Origin: Maribacter luteus
GTDB lineage: Bacteria > Bacteroidota > Bacteroidia > Flavobacteriales > Flavobacteriaceae
DNA: 64,000 nt
Assembly: GCF_009674825.1 (NCBI RefSeq)
Contig: NZ_WKJH01000028.1
Span: forward strand, 124,432-188,431
Direction of reading: 5' to 3'
How positions within the stretch are numbered: position 1 is the stretch's first letter; each line of letters opens with the position of its first letter. The position numbers and the translations under genes are program-made. The notes under the pieces are model-generated. The model did not search any database and was not told the DNA's origin. It worked only from the letters and a program-made list of their open reading frames with translations. This document shows, in pieces, positions 47,636 to 56,707 of the stretch.

Positions 47636-49126
47636 TTAATAACCAGGATTCTGGTCAGCAGCACTAAGATTGGCGTTAGAACTGATTTCCCTGTCGGGAA
47701 TAGGCCATAATTCATGCTTACCCGATTGAAAATTAGTGTCTGCCAATTCTGAAGCAACAATGCCCCAGCGAATCATATCATCAAAACGAACCTGTTCTCC
47801 GTTAAGTTCAACTTTACGTTCATGTACAATAGCATCGAAAACTTGCGCCTTTGACAAGGTAAGTGGTAGATTGGCCAAACCGGCCCTTGCCCTTACCCTG
47901 TTTATATACCCAATGGCATTAGCCTGTGTACCCACTTCATTTTCGCACTCGGCCATCATCAAAAGAACATCGGAATAGCGAATTATTTTCACGTTTATAC
48001 CTGACTCGGATGCTTCATCGGTCTGTTTGTAATAATTTTGATATTTTTTCCATGCAACACTACGAACATTACCGCCATTTTCAGCAAAATCACTAGCTAC
48101 AAAAGTATTCTGACCGTTGTTATAGGTATCTCCAGGAACATAAAAACTACCTTGAAACCTATTGTCGCCAGGCTCAAACTCGGCAACCAAATCATCTGAT
48201 GGATATACGTTAAACCAGTTAAGGACACCATAATCCTGCCCCCTAAAAGTAGCATGGTTAGGTCCTGAACCACTAACGGAAGAGTCCCATTTAGCATCGG
48301 TACCCAAAGCGATATCATATTCAACTTCAAAAATGGATTCTATTCCATGCTCGGTCTCTTCTTTAAAATTATCGTAATAATCGGTTTCCAAATCATAACC
48401 GGACATCGCTTGAAAGGCATCTAAAGCCAAAGCGTATTCCTCTTCATATAATAAAACTTTTCCTAAAAATGCTTGAGCCGCTCCTTTGGTTGCCCTACCA
48501 TTGTCCTCATTAGATTTACTTAATAGATTCTCTGATGCATAAGTCAAATCTTCGATTATCAGGTTAATTACCTCAGCCTTCGTACTACGTGGCGAACCTT
48601 CAGCAAGATCATCGGCCCCTCCTGTTCGTATTGGCACGCCACCGAACCTATTGACCAATAACCAGTAATAATATGCCCTTAAGAAACGTGCTTCACCAAT
48701 AAACTTCTGCTTTCTTACAGTACTTAATGCACCTTCCGATATTTCATTGATCCTATCTGAATTAGCGATTACAAAATTGGCTTTATTGATTCCCCTATAG
48801 CAACCATCCCAATAATCGAATATTTGATTATTACTTGAATCAAATGTAAAATCCGCGAAGGTAACCTTATCACCTTCTTGCTGGGAATTTCCCGCATTTT
48901 CATGTGACATGTTGTCCATCATATAAAACATCAATCGCCCATAAAGACCAAAGGGCTGAAGGTTTGCGTATGCCGCATTAACCGCTGACTGAACCTGGGA
49001 TTCATTAGAAAAAAAGGTGTCGGGCGATAATTGGTTGGGGTTAGACAGTTCCAGATCGTTCTCCGAACAGGAATCCACCAGAAACACACCCATTAACAAT
49101 ACTACTAGTAATTTATATTTTGACAT
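47636..49126 (-). CDS. susD: SusD/RagB-type surface lipoprotein
   Basis: SusD proteins sit as lids on SusC channels and bind the oligosaccharide. The 496-residue product has a lipoprotein signal (LLVVLLMGVFLVDSC, Cys20), a TPR-like helical fold with the usual SusD patterns (EARFLRAYYYWLLVNRFGGVP, YINRVRARAGL, ALDAIVHERKVELNGE in altered form) and the RWGIVASELA and PIPDREISSN segments near the end. It follows susC by 12 bases. The xylanases around it make xylo-oligosaccharides the likely ligand. Confidence 0.94.
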   Translation of the reverse strand: MSKYKLLVVLLMGVFLVDSCSENDLELSNPNQLSPDTFFSNESQVQSAVNAAYANLQPFGLYGRLMFYMMDNMSHENAGNSQQEGDKVTFADFTFDSSNNQIFDYWDGCYRGINKANFVIANSDRINEISEGALSTVRKQKFIGEARFLRAYYYWLLVNRFGGVPIRTGGADDLAEGSPRSTKAEVINLIIEDLTYASENLLSKSNEDNGRATKGAAQAFLGKVLLYEEEYALALDAFQAMSGYDLETDYYDNFKEETEHGIESIFEVEYDIALGTDAKWDSSVSGSGPNHATFRGQDYGVLNWFNVYPSDDLVAEFEPGDNRFQGSFYVPGDTYNNGQNTFVASDFAENGGNVRSVAWKKYQNYYKQTDEASESGINVKIIRYSDVLLMMAECENEVGTQANAIGYINRVRARAGLANLPLTLSKAQVFDAIVHERKVELNGEQVRFDDMIRWGIVASELADTNFQSGKHELWPIPDREISSNANLSAADQNPGY

Positions 49127-49138
49127 GATTCTTTGTTT

Positions 49139-52129
49139 TTAAAATGTTACTTGAAGTCCTAATAAAAATGATTTTGGCTGTGGATAAGCACCTCTATCAA
49201 TTCCAAATTCACTACCTCCCAATTCTGGATCCAAACCTGAATAATCGGTTATGGTAACTAAATTCTGACCACTGATATAAATTCTGAACTTAGAAATATA
49301 TTCTTCCAAGAAATTGTTTGAAAGGGTATAGCCTAAAGTCACATTCTTTAACCTAGCATAAGAACCATCCTCAACAAAACGATCGGATACTCCATTGTTT
49401 TGTGGTGCTCCCAATGCTCGTGGTTCAGTTCCCGAAGGGTTTGACAATGACCAACGATTTTCATAATACTCTTGACTTATATTAAAAAGTCTATTCGCGC
49501 CACCTACCAGATCATAAGTGTTCGTGTTGAATATTTCATTACCGGATACCCCTGTAACGAATAGATTAAAATCGAAATCCTTATAATTGGCATCAAAATT
49601 AAAACCGTATGTAAGATCAGGGAAAGGGTTACCTATGATATCCCTATCCTCAGAGGTTATGTCCCCGTCATTATTAAGATCCTTGAATCTAATGTCTCCT
49701 GGTTGCACTGTTGTTTGCCCAGGGTTCGCTGTAAATACCGCATCTACCTCTGCTTGGTTTTGATAAATTCCGTCACTTACCAAACCATAGAAATGAAAGA
49801 AAGATTCCCCGACAACAGTCCTTGTAATGTTACCGCCTCCTTTAAAAGCGGAACCTACTACTTCATCAACATCTGCCAACCCTAATACTTTGTTTTGAGT
49901 AGTTCCCAAGTTTAAGTTGGCCGACCATGTAAAATCACCTTCACTGTCCCTATATCCTAGACTCAATTCAAAACCTTTGGTTTCACTAGAACCTAAATTT
50001 ACGGGCAAACTTCCTGAATTGATTCCATTGGAAGCTGGTGGCGGAATATATATCAATAAATCCTTACTTGTATTTTCATAATACTCCAAAGAAGCCGTTA
50101 TCTTTTCATTGAACAAACCAATATCCAATCCTGCATTTAGCATTTCTTTTGTTTCCCATTGCAAATCCTCATTTGCACCGCCATTAGCGGTAACCCCAAA
50201 AGCGACTTCACCATTAATCGGATATTCAAAACCACCGGTCAATGTAGGTGCATATAAATAATCCCCAATTCCATCACCTCCAGTAGAACCATAACTAGTT
50301 CTCAACTTCAAAGTACTGAAAGCCGTATTTTTCATGAAGTTCTCCTTTGCCACGTTCCAACCTAAAGAACCAGAATAGTAATTAGCCCACCGTTTATTAC
50401 TACCAAAACGGGAAGAAGCATCGCGCCTTATTGATGCAGAAGCGATGTATTTATTATCATAATTGTAATTGATACGACCTAAATAGCCCAATTTATTTGT
50501 TTCATATGAACTACTGCCCAAACTGGAATCTTCATTGGATAACTGATCCACTTCATCTGTAACTGCATTTCTACTACTCATGCTAGCCCCATTTGACTTA
50601 CCTTCAAATTTTTCTACCAAGGCCAATAATTCAAAATTGTGGTATTCTGCAATAGTTTTATTGTACCTTAAGCTATTGTTGAAAATAATAGTTTGTCCGC
50701 TACCCTTGCTTCTCGATATGGATGCATAATCCTGCGCATGTGTAGTACTACCTGTAACACTGTCATCACTATAGGAAGGTATAAAACGTTTGTTATCATA
50801 TGTATAGTAATCCAACCCTACTTGGGATTTAAAGACAAGTCCGTCTAAAACCTCCAGTTCTGCATAAATATTCCCGATAATCCCAACGTTTTTATTTATT
50901 GCACTACCCAAAGTCTGGACCCTTACAGGGTTTTCTGCATCTTGGCCGTCAGCTGAGGATGAAGGGCCTTGGAAACCACCTAGATTATTTGGATTGTAAA
51001 CCGGTAAATAAGGCGTAGCTTTTACAGCATGTTCCAATACGGTCCTACCTCCGGAACTTAATTCCGGGTTTTGTTTACTAAAAGCAACTGACATTGACTC
51101 CCCGACAGTTAGCTTTCCAAACTTTGCACTGCTATTTGCCCTAAAGGAATATCTTTCGAAACCAGTTTCAATTAACGTACCTTCTTGTTTTAAATACTCA
51201 GCTGAGAAATATTGCGAGCCTTTTTCATCACCTTTGGAGAATGATAGGTTATAATCCTGGATTATACCTTGCCTAAAAACCTCATCTTGCCAATCCGTAT
51301 TGTTCTGGTATAACTCTAAGGGCCTATCTGGGAAAACCCCCAATTCAGCTGCATATTTTAAGTAGTCAAGAGTATTAAGGACATCATAACGTTTAGTTAC
51401 CGATTGATAACCGGTGTATGTATTAAAATTAAGTTGGCCTTTACCACCCTTACCTTTTTTAGTAGTGACCAAGATTACACCGTTCGACCCCTGCGCACCA
51501 TAAACTGCGGTAGTTGATGCATCTTTTAAGACTGATACATTTTCTATGTCATTTGGACTAATACCGGAAAGGTTACCTACGATAACCCCATCTACAACAA
51601 ATAAAGGGCTATTGTTATTTAAAGACCCCAATCCTCTTATTAAAACAGAAGGTGTTGATCCCGGCACCCCACTATTCGCGATGGTCAAACCTGCTGACCT
51701 ACCTTGTAATGCCGACTCTGCATTGGTCACGGGTAAAGCACTTATATCTTCCGAACCTACGGTTGATATGGCCCCGGTAACGGCGACCCTACTTTGCTTA
51801 CCGTAACCAACAATCACTACTTCTTCCAATTGTTCCGAAGAAGTTTCGAGTACAACGTTTATAACCGTCTGGTCGCCGACCTGAATCGATTGGGTTGTAG
51901 TACCTACATAACTAAAGACCAATACATCCGACGCAGTTAGGTTACTGATCGAATAATTTCCGTCAAAATCCGTTGAAACACCATTTGTGGTTCCTTGCAC
52001 CACCACCGAGGCTACTGGTAAAGGCATCCCTGAATCATCTGTCACAGTACCACTTACAGTTTTCTGCGACAGGATACTTTGTGAAAAAATCATCACTAGA
52101 GCGACAATTGCAATTTTCAATTTAATCAT
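49139..52129 (-). CDS. susC: SusC-type TonB-dependent outer membrane transporter
   Basis: The 996-residue protein has a signal peptide (VALVMIFSQSILSQ), a carboxypeptidase-regulatory-like domain (about 22-100), a TonB plug with the SusC signature VLKDASTTAVYGAQGSNGV and a 22-stranded barrel ending in FLLGLQVTF. It imports oligosaccharides across the outer membrane with SusD, driven by TonB/ExbB/ExbD. A promoter and a short membrane-peptide frame lie in its leader. The sensor gene upstream (52507-56691) is the likely activator. Confidence 0.96.
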   Translation of the reverse strand: MIKLKIAIVALVMIFSQSILSQKTVSGTVTDDSGMPLPVASVVVQGTTNGVSTDFDGNYSISNLTASDVLVFSYVGTTTQSIQVGDQTVINVVLETSSEQLEEVVIVGYGKQSRVAVTGAISTVGSEDISALPVTNAESALQGRSAGLTIANSGVPGSTPSVLIRGLGSLNNNSPLFVVDGVIVGNLSGISPNDIENVSVLKDASTTAVYGAQGSNGVILVTTKKGKGGKGQLNFNTYTGYQSVTKRYDVLNTLDYLKYAAELGVFPDRPLELYQNNTDWQDEVFRQGIIQDYNLSFSKGDEKGSQYFSAEYLKQEGTLIETGFERYSFRANSSAKFGKLTVGESMSVAFSKQNPELSSGGRTVLEHAVKATPYLPVYNPNNLGGFQGPSSSADGQDAENPVRVQTLGSAINKNVGIIGNIYAELEVLDGLVFKSQVGLDYYTYDNKRFIPSYSDDSVTGSTTHAQDYASISRSKGSGQTIIFNNSLRYNKTIAEYHNFELLALVEKFEGKSNGASMSSRNAVTDEVDQLSNEDSSLGSSSYETNKLGYLGRINYNYDNKYIASASIRRDASSRFGSNKRWANYYSGSLGWNVAKENFMKNTAFSTLKLRTSYGSTGGDGIGDYLYAPTLTGGFEYPINGEVAFGVTANGGANEDLQWETKEMLNAGLDIGLFNEKITASLEYYENTSKDLLIYIPPPASNGINSGSLPVNLGSSETKGFELSLGYRDSEGDFTWSANLNLGTTQNKVLGLADVDEVVGSAFKGGGNITRTVVGESFFHFYGLVSDGIYQNQAEVDAVFTANPGQTTVQPGDIRFKDLNNDGDITSEDRDIIGNPFPDLTYGFNFDANYKDFDFNLFVTGVSGNEIFNTNTYDLVGGANRLFNISQEYYENRWSLSNPSGTEPRALGAPQNNGVSDRFVEDGSYARLKNVTLGYTLSNNFLEEYISKFRIYISGQNLVTITDYSGLDPELGGSEFGIDRGAYPQPKSFLLGLQVTF

Positions 52130-52193
52130 CCTTGAGTTTGTTTAAGTTAATTTATTTTGAATGGTCAGGTATTTGATAATATTCTAGTCTACA

Positions 52194-52292
52194 TCAAATA
52201 ACATATGTGAAAAGCAATCCAATAAAGATCAGAATCAACGCTATAAGTAAGATTTCACCTAAAATTTTGAATCCTGAATATTTCTTCTTCAT
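52194..52292 (-). CDS. 32-residue single-span membrane peptide in the susC leader
   Basis: An ATG at 52290-52292 opens a 32-codon frame ending in TGA at 52194-52196. The product starts MKKKYSGFKILG and continues as one hydrophobic span (EILLIALILIFIGLLFTYVI), a basic N-terminus plus membrane helix as in genuine small membrane proteins. AAAGG stands directly before the ATG. It lies about 20 bases below the putative -7 box and 64 bases above susC, so it would be the first frame of the susCD transcript. No homologue is recognised; it could be a leader peptide or a small partner of the system. Confidence 0.5.
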   Translation of the reverse strand: MKKKYSGFKILGEILLIALILIFIGLLFTYVI

Positions 52293-52315
52293 CCTTTTAC
52301 ACTATTCACCTTTAC

Positions 52316-52350
52316 CAAAAATATATGGGTAAGAATACTTTTAATGGCAA
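52316..52350 (-). promoter_or_regulatory. Putative susC promoter
   Basis: On the minus strand TTG (52348-52350) is followed after 24 bases by TATTTTTG (52316-52323), which matches the Bacteroidota -7 box TAnnTTTG; the spacing is one or two bases longer than usual. It would start the transcript at about 52309, just before the small membrane peptide frame and susC. Confidence 0.5.
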
Positions 52351-52405
52351 GAATTAATCAGTATGTGGCACTGATGTTGCAGATTGCGAAGGACTAACGG
52401 TATAT

Positions 52406-52437
52406 ACAACATTTGTTACAATGGGTGCAACATGGGT
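52406..52437 (-). promoter_or_regulatory. Candidate binding site of the hybrid sensor-regulator
   Basis: ACAACATTTGT (52406-52416) and GCAACATGGGT (52427-52437) are direct repeats (8 of 11 bases alike) with a start-to-start distance of 21 bp, two helical turns, the spacing typical of AraC-family sites. They lie about 56 bases upstream of the TTG element of the putative susC promoter. Confidence 0.35.
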
Positions 52438-52506
52438 TGTAAACCCTTCTATTGCTAGCGGATTTTTATTTTGCAGAACAATTATAAGCCATTGTAATAA
52501 TGGAGG

Positions 52507-55500
52507 TTATAATTTATCGATTTCGGTAGGAAGAACTCCAAAATGTGTTTTGAAGCATTTGGTAAAATATGAAGGTGAAGAAAAACCGACTTGATAACAA
52601 ACCTGACTTATACTTACATCCTCATCGGTTTCTATAATCTGTTTGGCCTTCTGCAATCTTACATTTCGTAAAAACTCATTTACCGTTTGCCCGGTAAGTG
52701 TTTTTATCTTTCTATACAATTGGCTACGACTCAAGTTAAGTTCTTTGGCCAATAGTTCAACACTTAAATCGGGGTCGCTCATATTTTCATGAACGTAATT
52801 CAAGACCTTTTGTATGAAACCTTTGTCCAGTGAGGTACTATTAGCGTTCTCTTCCCCGCCACTTATATTCCTAAAATATTTATCGAATATTATTTGCCGA
52901 CTTGTTATTAGTTGGTTTAGCCTAAGCCTTAACAACCTCATATCAAAAGGTTTTACCATATAAGCATCCGCCCCATATTCAATACCCTCTATCCTATCAT
53001 CGATCTTGGTTTTAGCCGTTAACATCAACAAGGGTATATGGCTTGTGGTTATATCTTCTTTAATTAATTTACAGAACATAAAACCATCCATATTGGGCAT
53101 AATAACATCGGTCAGTATGATATCAGGTAATATATCCTTGGCTATTTTTAGTCCTTCCTGACCATCTTTCGCCACTACCACCTTATATTGTTCAACAAAT
53201 TCATCCTTCAGATAATTACGTAATTCGGCATTATCCTCAACGATCAATAAGGTATAGGATTTTGCATTATTGGATTTTTCCCTTGGATCAACAGAGTTTA
53301 TATGACCATACTCAATTACCCTACTTGTCCCTTGTAAAGGCTCTAGGCTTTTTGATTCTTCTAAGAATAGTTCGTTTTCGTTAAAATACTCTTTGCCTTT
53401 TGGCAACACGATTCTAAAAGATGTACCTTTTCCCAACTCGCTTGTCACTTCTATTTTACCCCTATGTAATTGTACAAAATTTTGAACCACCTCTAGGCCG
53501 ATACCTGTTCCGCCATAATAGGTTTTGTTGAGGTTGTTTACTTGATAAAACCGCTCGAATATTTTACTTACTTGTTCTTCCGTTAATCCTGGACCCGTAT
53601 CGGATATTACAATTTCAACAACATTGACCGATTCGGATTCATTTACCAAGGGTAATTTCTCAACCATATCATGGGATAAGATATCCATTCTAATCGCTCC
53701 ACCTTCATTAGTGACTTTTATTGCATTCGAAAGAATATTGAAAATGATTTTTTCAATCATTTTCTCGTCCGCCCAAATAGGAATACTATTATTATCACTA
53801 TCAATGGATAATTGAATGTTCTTGCTCAAAGCTTCCTCTTGGAAATAACCAACTACTTCATCGGAAATAAATTTTAAATCCATTTCCTTTACTTTGACCC
53901 TCATTTTATTGTGTTCCAGCTTCCTAAAATCCATAAGTTCATTTATAAGCCTATAGAGCCTATCGGTATTTCTATAAATAACCCTATGTTTTTCACGAAT
54001 TCTCTCTGGAAAGTTTAAGCTGGCATCATTAATAATATCCTTTAGTGGGTTTATAATCAAAGTTAAAGGGGTTCTAAACTCATGAGAAATATTGGTGAAA
54101 AATTGTAATTTTTGTTTTTGCAACTCATCCTCCCTTGCCCTTTGATCCCTCTCATTCTTTATTTGTTGTTTTTCCCTTATTCGATTTTGGGTAAGTAAAT
54201 TAAGTAGATAAACACCCACAAAGAACAATAAAAAATAACCCCCGAGGGCCATATTCGTCTTCCACCATGGGGGTAGAACCGTTATTTTCAAAGTTAATGG
54301 TGCCTCATTCCAAACCCCATCATTATTCGCGGATTTTAATTTGAATATATACTCGCCATGATCAAGATTCGTATAAGTAGCACTTCGTTGGCCCCCTACA
54401 TAATTCCATGAATCTTCCAACCCTTCAAGGTAATAAGCATATTGGTTCTTTTCTGGCCGGGTATAGTTAATGCCAACATAGTCAATTGTAAAAACAGACT
54501 GGGTGTGGTTCAATGTGATTTGCCTTGTTTGGGAAACAACCCTTTTTAAAGGGGAATTTTGTTCATTAGGAAAAATATTTCTATTAAAAAGCTTTAAACC
54601 TGTCAAGTAAAGTCGGGGCACACGTTTATTTACACTTATTCTATCAGGGTCAAAAAAATCGATACCCTTGTAATTGCCAAAATAGAGCAATCCTTGATCA
54701 TCTTGGGTTACCGCATTAAAATTAAAGTCATTTGAAAGTAGACCGTCATTCTGGGTATAGTTTGTAAACTCGCCATTATTCAAGTCTATTCTTGAGATAC
54801 CCGAGTTACCACTTATCCAAATATCCCCATTTTGACTTTCAATTATACTGGCAACCGTTTCATCTTTTAGACCGATTTTTCCGTTATAAAAAACATATTC
54901 TTGTTTTTGATCATCGAAACTGCATAGGCCCGAACCTCTGGTGCCAATGAAAATCTTACCATCAGAACTTTCGTATAGTGAAAGTATATGGTTGGCACTG
55001 GTTAAATTTTGTTCCGTATTCTTAACATGATCTGCTAGCGCGTTTATCTTAAAACCCCCGGAATTTCCTTTGACTACCTTGAACAGCCCCTGCGTAGTCC
55101 CTAACCAAATATTATCTTTTGAATCGACCAAAACTTTGCGTATAGCACTTGTATGAAGCTCATTATCGGTAAAAGGTTCAGAAGTATGCCTTACGAATTC
55201 TTGTTTTTTTGGATCATAGGAAATCAACCCATCATAAAATGTGCCTATCCAAATGGTGCCATCGGAACTTTCATCAAAACTCATTATTCGATTAGAACTA
55301 AATACATCGGGAAGGTTATTACTATTGAAATTGGTGAAGGAATACGACCCTTTTTTCAAAAGGAACAATCCATCATTCCAGCTTCCGGCCCATATATTTT
55401 TTTGGCTATCCATGAAAATAGCCTGAATGTCAGAATTATTCAATCCTGAATATCTACTAGTGCCCTTTCCTATATGCTCGAATTTTTTATTCGATGGATC

Positions 55501-56691
55501 ATAAGTATCAATACCACCTCCATCCATACTTATCCAGAACTTACCATCATCACTCTTCAAAATCCCTGAGACTGATCCAGAATAGAGGGAATTCGGATTA
55601 TAAGGCAAACTCTCTATCCCCTTGAACTTATCGTACAAGCTATCATAAACAGAAATACCACTATTGTAACAGCCCACCCATATCCTATCTTCAGCATCTG
55701 ACAACAAGGCCCAGATAGAATTGGAACTTATACTGTTTTTATCGGCTTTATCGAAAACATAAGTATTCAGGAGCGCTCCATCCTTGTCCATGTGAAATAA
55801 ACCATCATTCTCAGTACCTATTAAGATGGTCCCATCGGATAGCGGAATCATATCAAGAATTCGTTTATCCGTAATGGCATAATGGTTCACTCTGTCTAGC
55901 CCACCCTCTTTTGTCTTACCTTTTTCTATGACATAAACCCCTTTGGAAACCGTACCCAACCAAATGGTACTATCATCTAACAACAAAATTGATTGCACTT
56001 GATGGTTGAAGGATACGAGACCTTCATGGGTGTTGAAATATGAGAGTTCGAACTTGTTCGTTTCTTTGTCATATTCTTGTAAACCAAGGCTGGTTCCCGC
56101 GAAAATATCACCTCTATCACTAACTTTTATTTCATTGACATTAACAATGTTCTTTGAGTCGGTTATCTTCGATGTCACCCTTCGAATAATGGAATCCGTT
56201 GCACCCAATTTAAAAAAACCGTTCTCAAAACTACCTATGAAGATATTATCCTCAGCATCACCATATATGGTAAAGGCCGAAAAACCGGAATTATCATTTC
56301 CGACTTTAGATGCGAGAGGAATACGTCGAAATTTATCTAAATCCCTATCATAAAGGTTCAATCCGTTTTCCGTACCGACCCAAAGCCTATTTTCATGGTC
56401 TAAATATGCGCAATGGATCAAACTACTATTTAAAGACGTAGAGTCGTTAATCTGATATTTATAGGATGTATAATCAGTACCGTCGAACTTATATAGCCCC
56501 TCTCCATTGGTTCCGATCCATATAAATCCACTATGGTCTTGGATAATCGTAGAAACCGCAACTTTAGAAATACCATCCTTAATATTTACAAAATCGAAGT
56601 GCTTCCTTTCTTCTTGTGCTCTAAAAAGTGTACAATTCAACACACTTAGACACATAAAAAATATTAGATGCAGTTTACTTTTATTGACCAT
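52507..56691 (-). CDS. Hybrid two-component system sensor-regulator (HTCS)
   Basis: This one-protein two-component system senses a sugar in the periplasm and activates the locus. The start is taken at 56691 (MVNKSKLHLIFFMCLSVLNC, a signal peptide), because the longer frame runs into the upstream gene. The roughly 1394-residue product has a two-propeller sensor of Reg_prop repeats (QDHSGFIWIGTNGEGLY and many like it), a Y_Y_Y domain, a membrane span (LGGYFLLFFVGVYLLNLL), a kinase with phospho-His in FFTNISHEFRTPLTLI and GGTGIGLEVV, a receiver with Asp in DIILTDVIMPNMDG, and an AraC helix-turn-helix (FSSPSYFTKCFKTHFG). The ligand is probably a xylo-oligosaccharide. Confidence 0.96.
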   Translation of the reverse strand: MVNKSKLHLIFFMCLSVLNCTLFRAQEERKHFDFVNIKDGISKVAVSTIIQDHSGFIWIGTNGEGLYKFDGTDYTSYKYQINDSTSLNSSLIHCAYLDHENRLWVGTENGLNLYDRDLDKFRRIPLASKVGNDNSGFSAFTIYGDAEDNIFIGSFENGFFKLGATDSIIRRVTSKITDSKNIVNVNEIKVSDRGDIFAGTSLGLQEYDKETNKFELSYFNTHEGLVSFNHQVQSILLLDDSTIWLGTVSKGVYVIEKGKTKEGGLDRVNHYAITDKRILDMIPLSDGTILIGTENDGLFHMDKDGALLNTYVFDKADKNSISSNSIWALLSDAEDRIWVGCYNSGISVYDSLYDKFKGIESLPYNPNSLYSGSVSGILKSDDGKFWISMDGGGIDTYDPSNKKFEHIGKGTSRYSGLNNSDIQAIFMDSQKNIWAGSWNDGLFLLKKGSYSFTNFNSNNLPDVFSSNRIMSFDESSDGTIWIGTFYDGLISYDPKKQEFVRHTSEPFTDNELHTSAIRKVLVDSKDNIWLGTTQGLFKVVKGNSGGFKINALADHVKNTEQNLTSANHILSLYESSDGKIFIGTRGSGLCSFDDQKQEYVFYNGKIGLKDETVASIIESQNGDIWISGNSGISRIDLNNGEFTNYTQNDGLLSNDFNFNAVTQDDQGLLYFGNYKGIDFFDPDRISVNKRVPRLYLTGLKLFNRNIFPNEQNSPLKRVVSQTRQITLNHTQSVFTIDYVGINYTRPEKNQYAYYLEGLEDSWNYVGGQRSATYTNLDHGEYIFKLKSANNDGVWNEAPLTLKITVLPPWWKTNMALGGYFLLFFVGVYLLNLLTQNRIREKQQIKNERDQRAREDELQKQKLQFFTNISHEFRTPLTLIINPLKDIINDASLNFPERIREKHRVIYRNTDRLYRLINELMDFRKLEHNKMRVKVKEMDLKFISDEVVGYFQEEALSKNIQLSIDSDNNSIPIWADEKMIEKIIFNILSNAIKVTNEGGAIRMDILSHDMVEKLPLVNESESVNVVEIVISDTGPGLTEEQVSKIFERFYQVNNLNKTYYGGTGIGLEVVQNFVQLHRGKIEVTSELGKGTSFRIVLPKGKEYFNENELFLEESKSLEPLQGTSRVIEYGHINSVDPREKSNNAKSYTLLIVEDNAELRNYLKDEFVEQYKVVVAKDGQEGLKIAKDILPDIILTDVIMPNMDGFMFCKLIKEDITTSHIPLLMLTAKTKIDDRIEGIEYGADAYMVKPFDMRLLRLRLNQLITSRQIIFDKYFRNISGGEENANSTSLDKGFIQKVLNYVHENMSDPDLSVELLAKELNLSRSQLYRKIKTLTGQTVNEFLRNVRLQKAKQIIETDEDVSISQVCYQVGFSSPSYFTKCFKTHFGVLPTEIDKL

Positions 56692-56707
56692 ATCTACAAA
56701 GTAGGTG

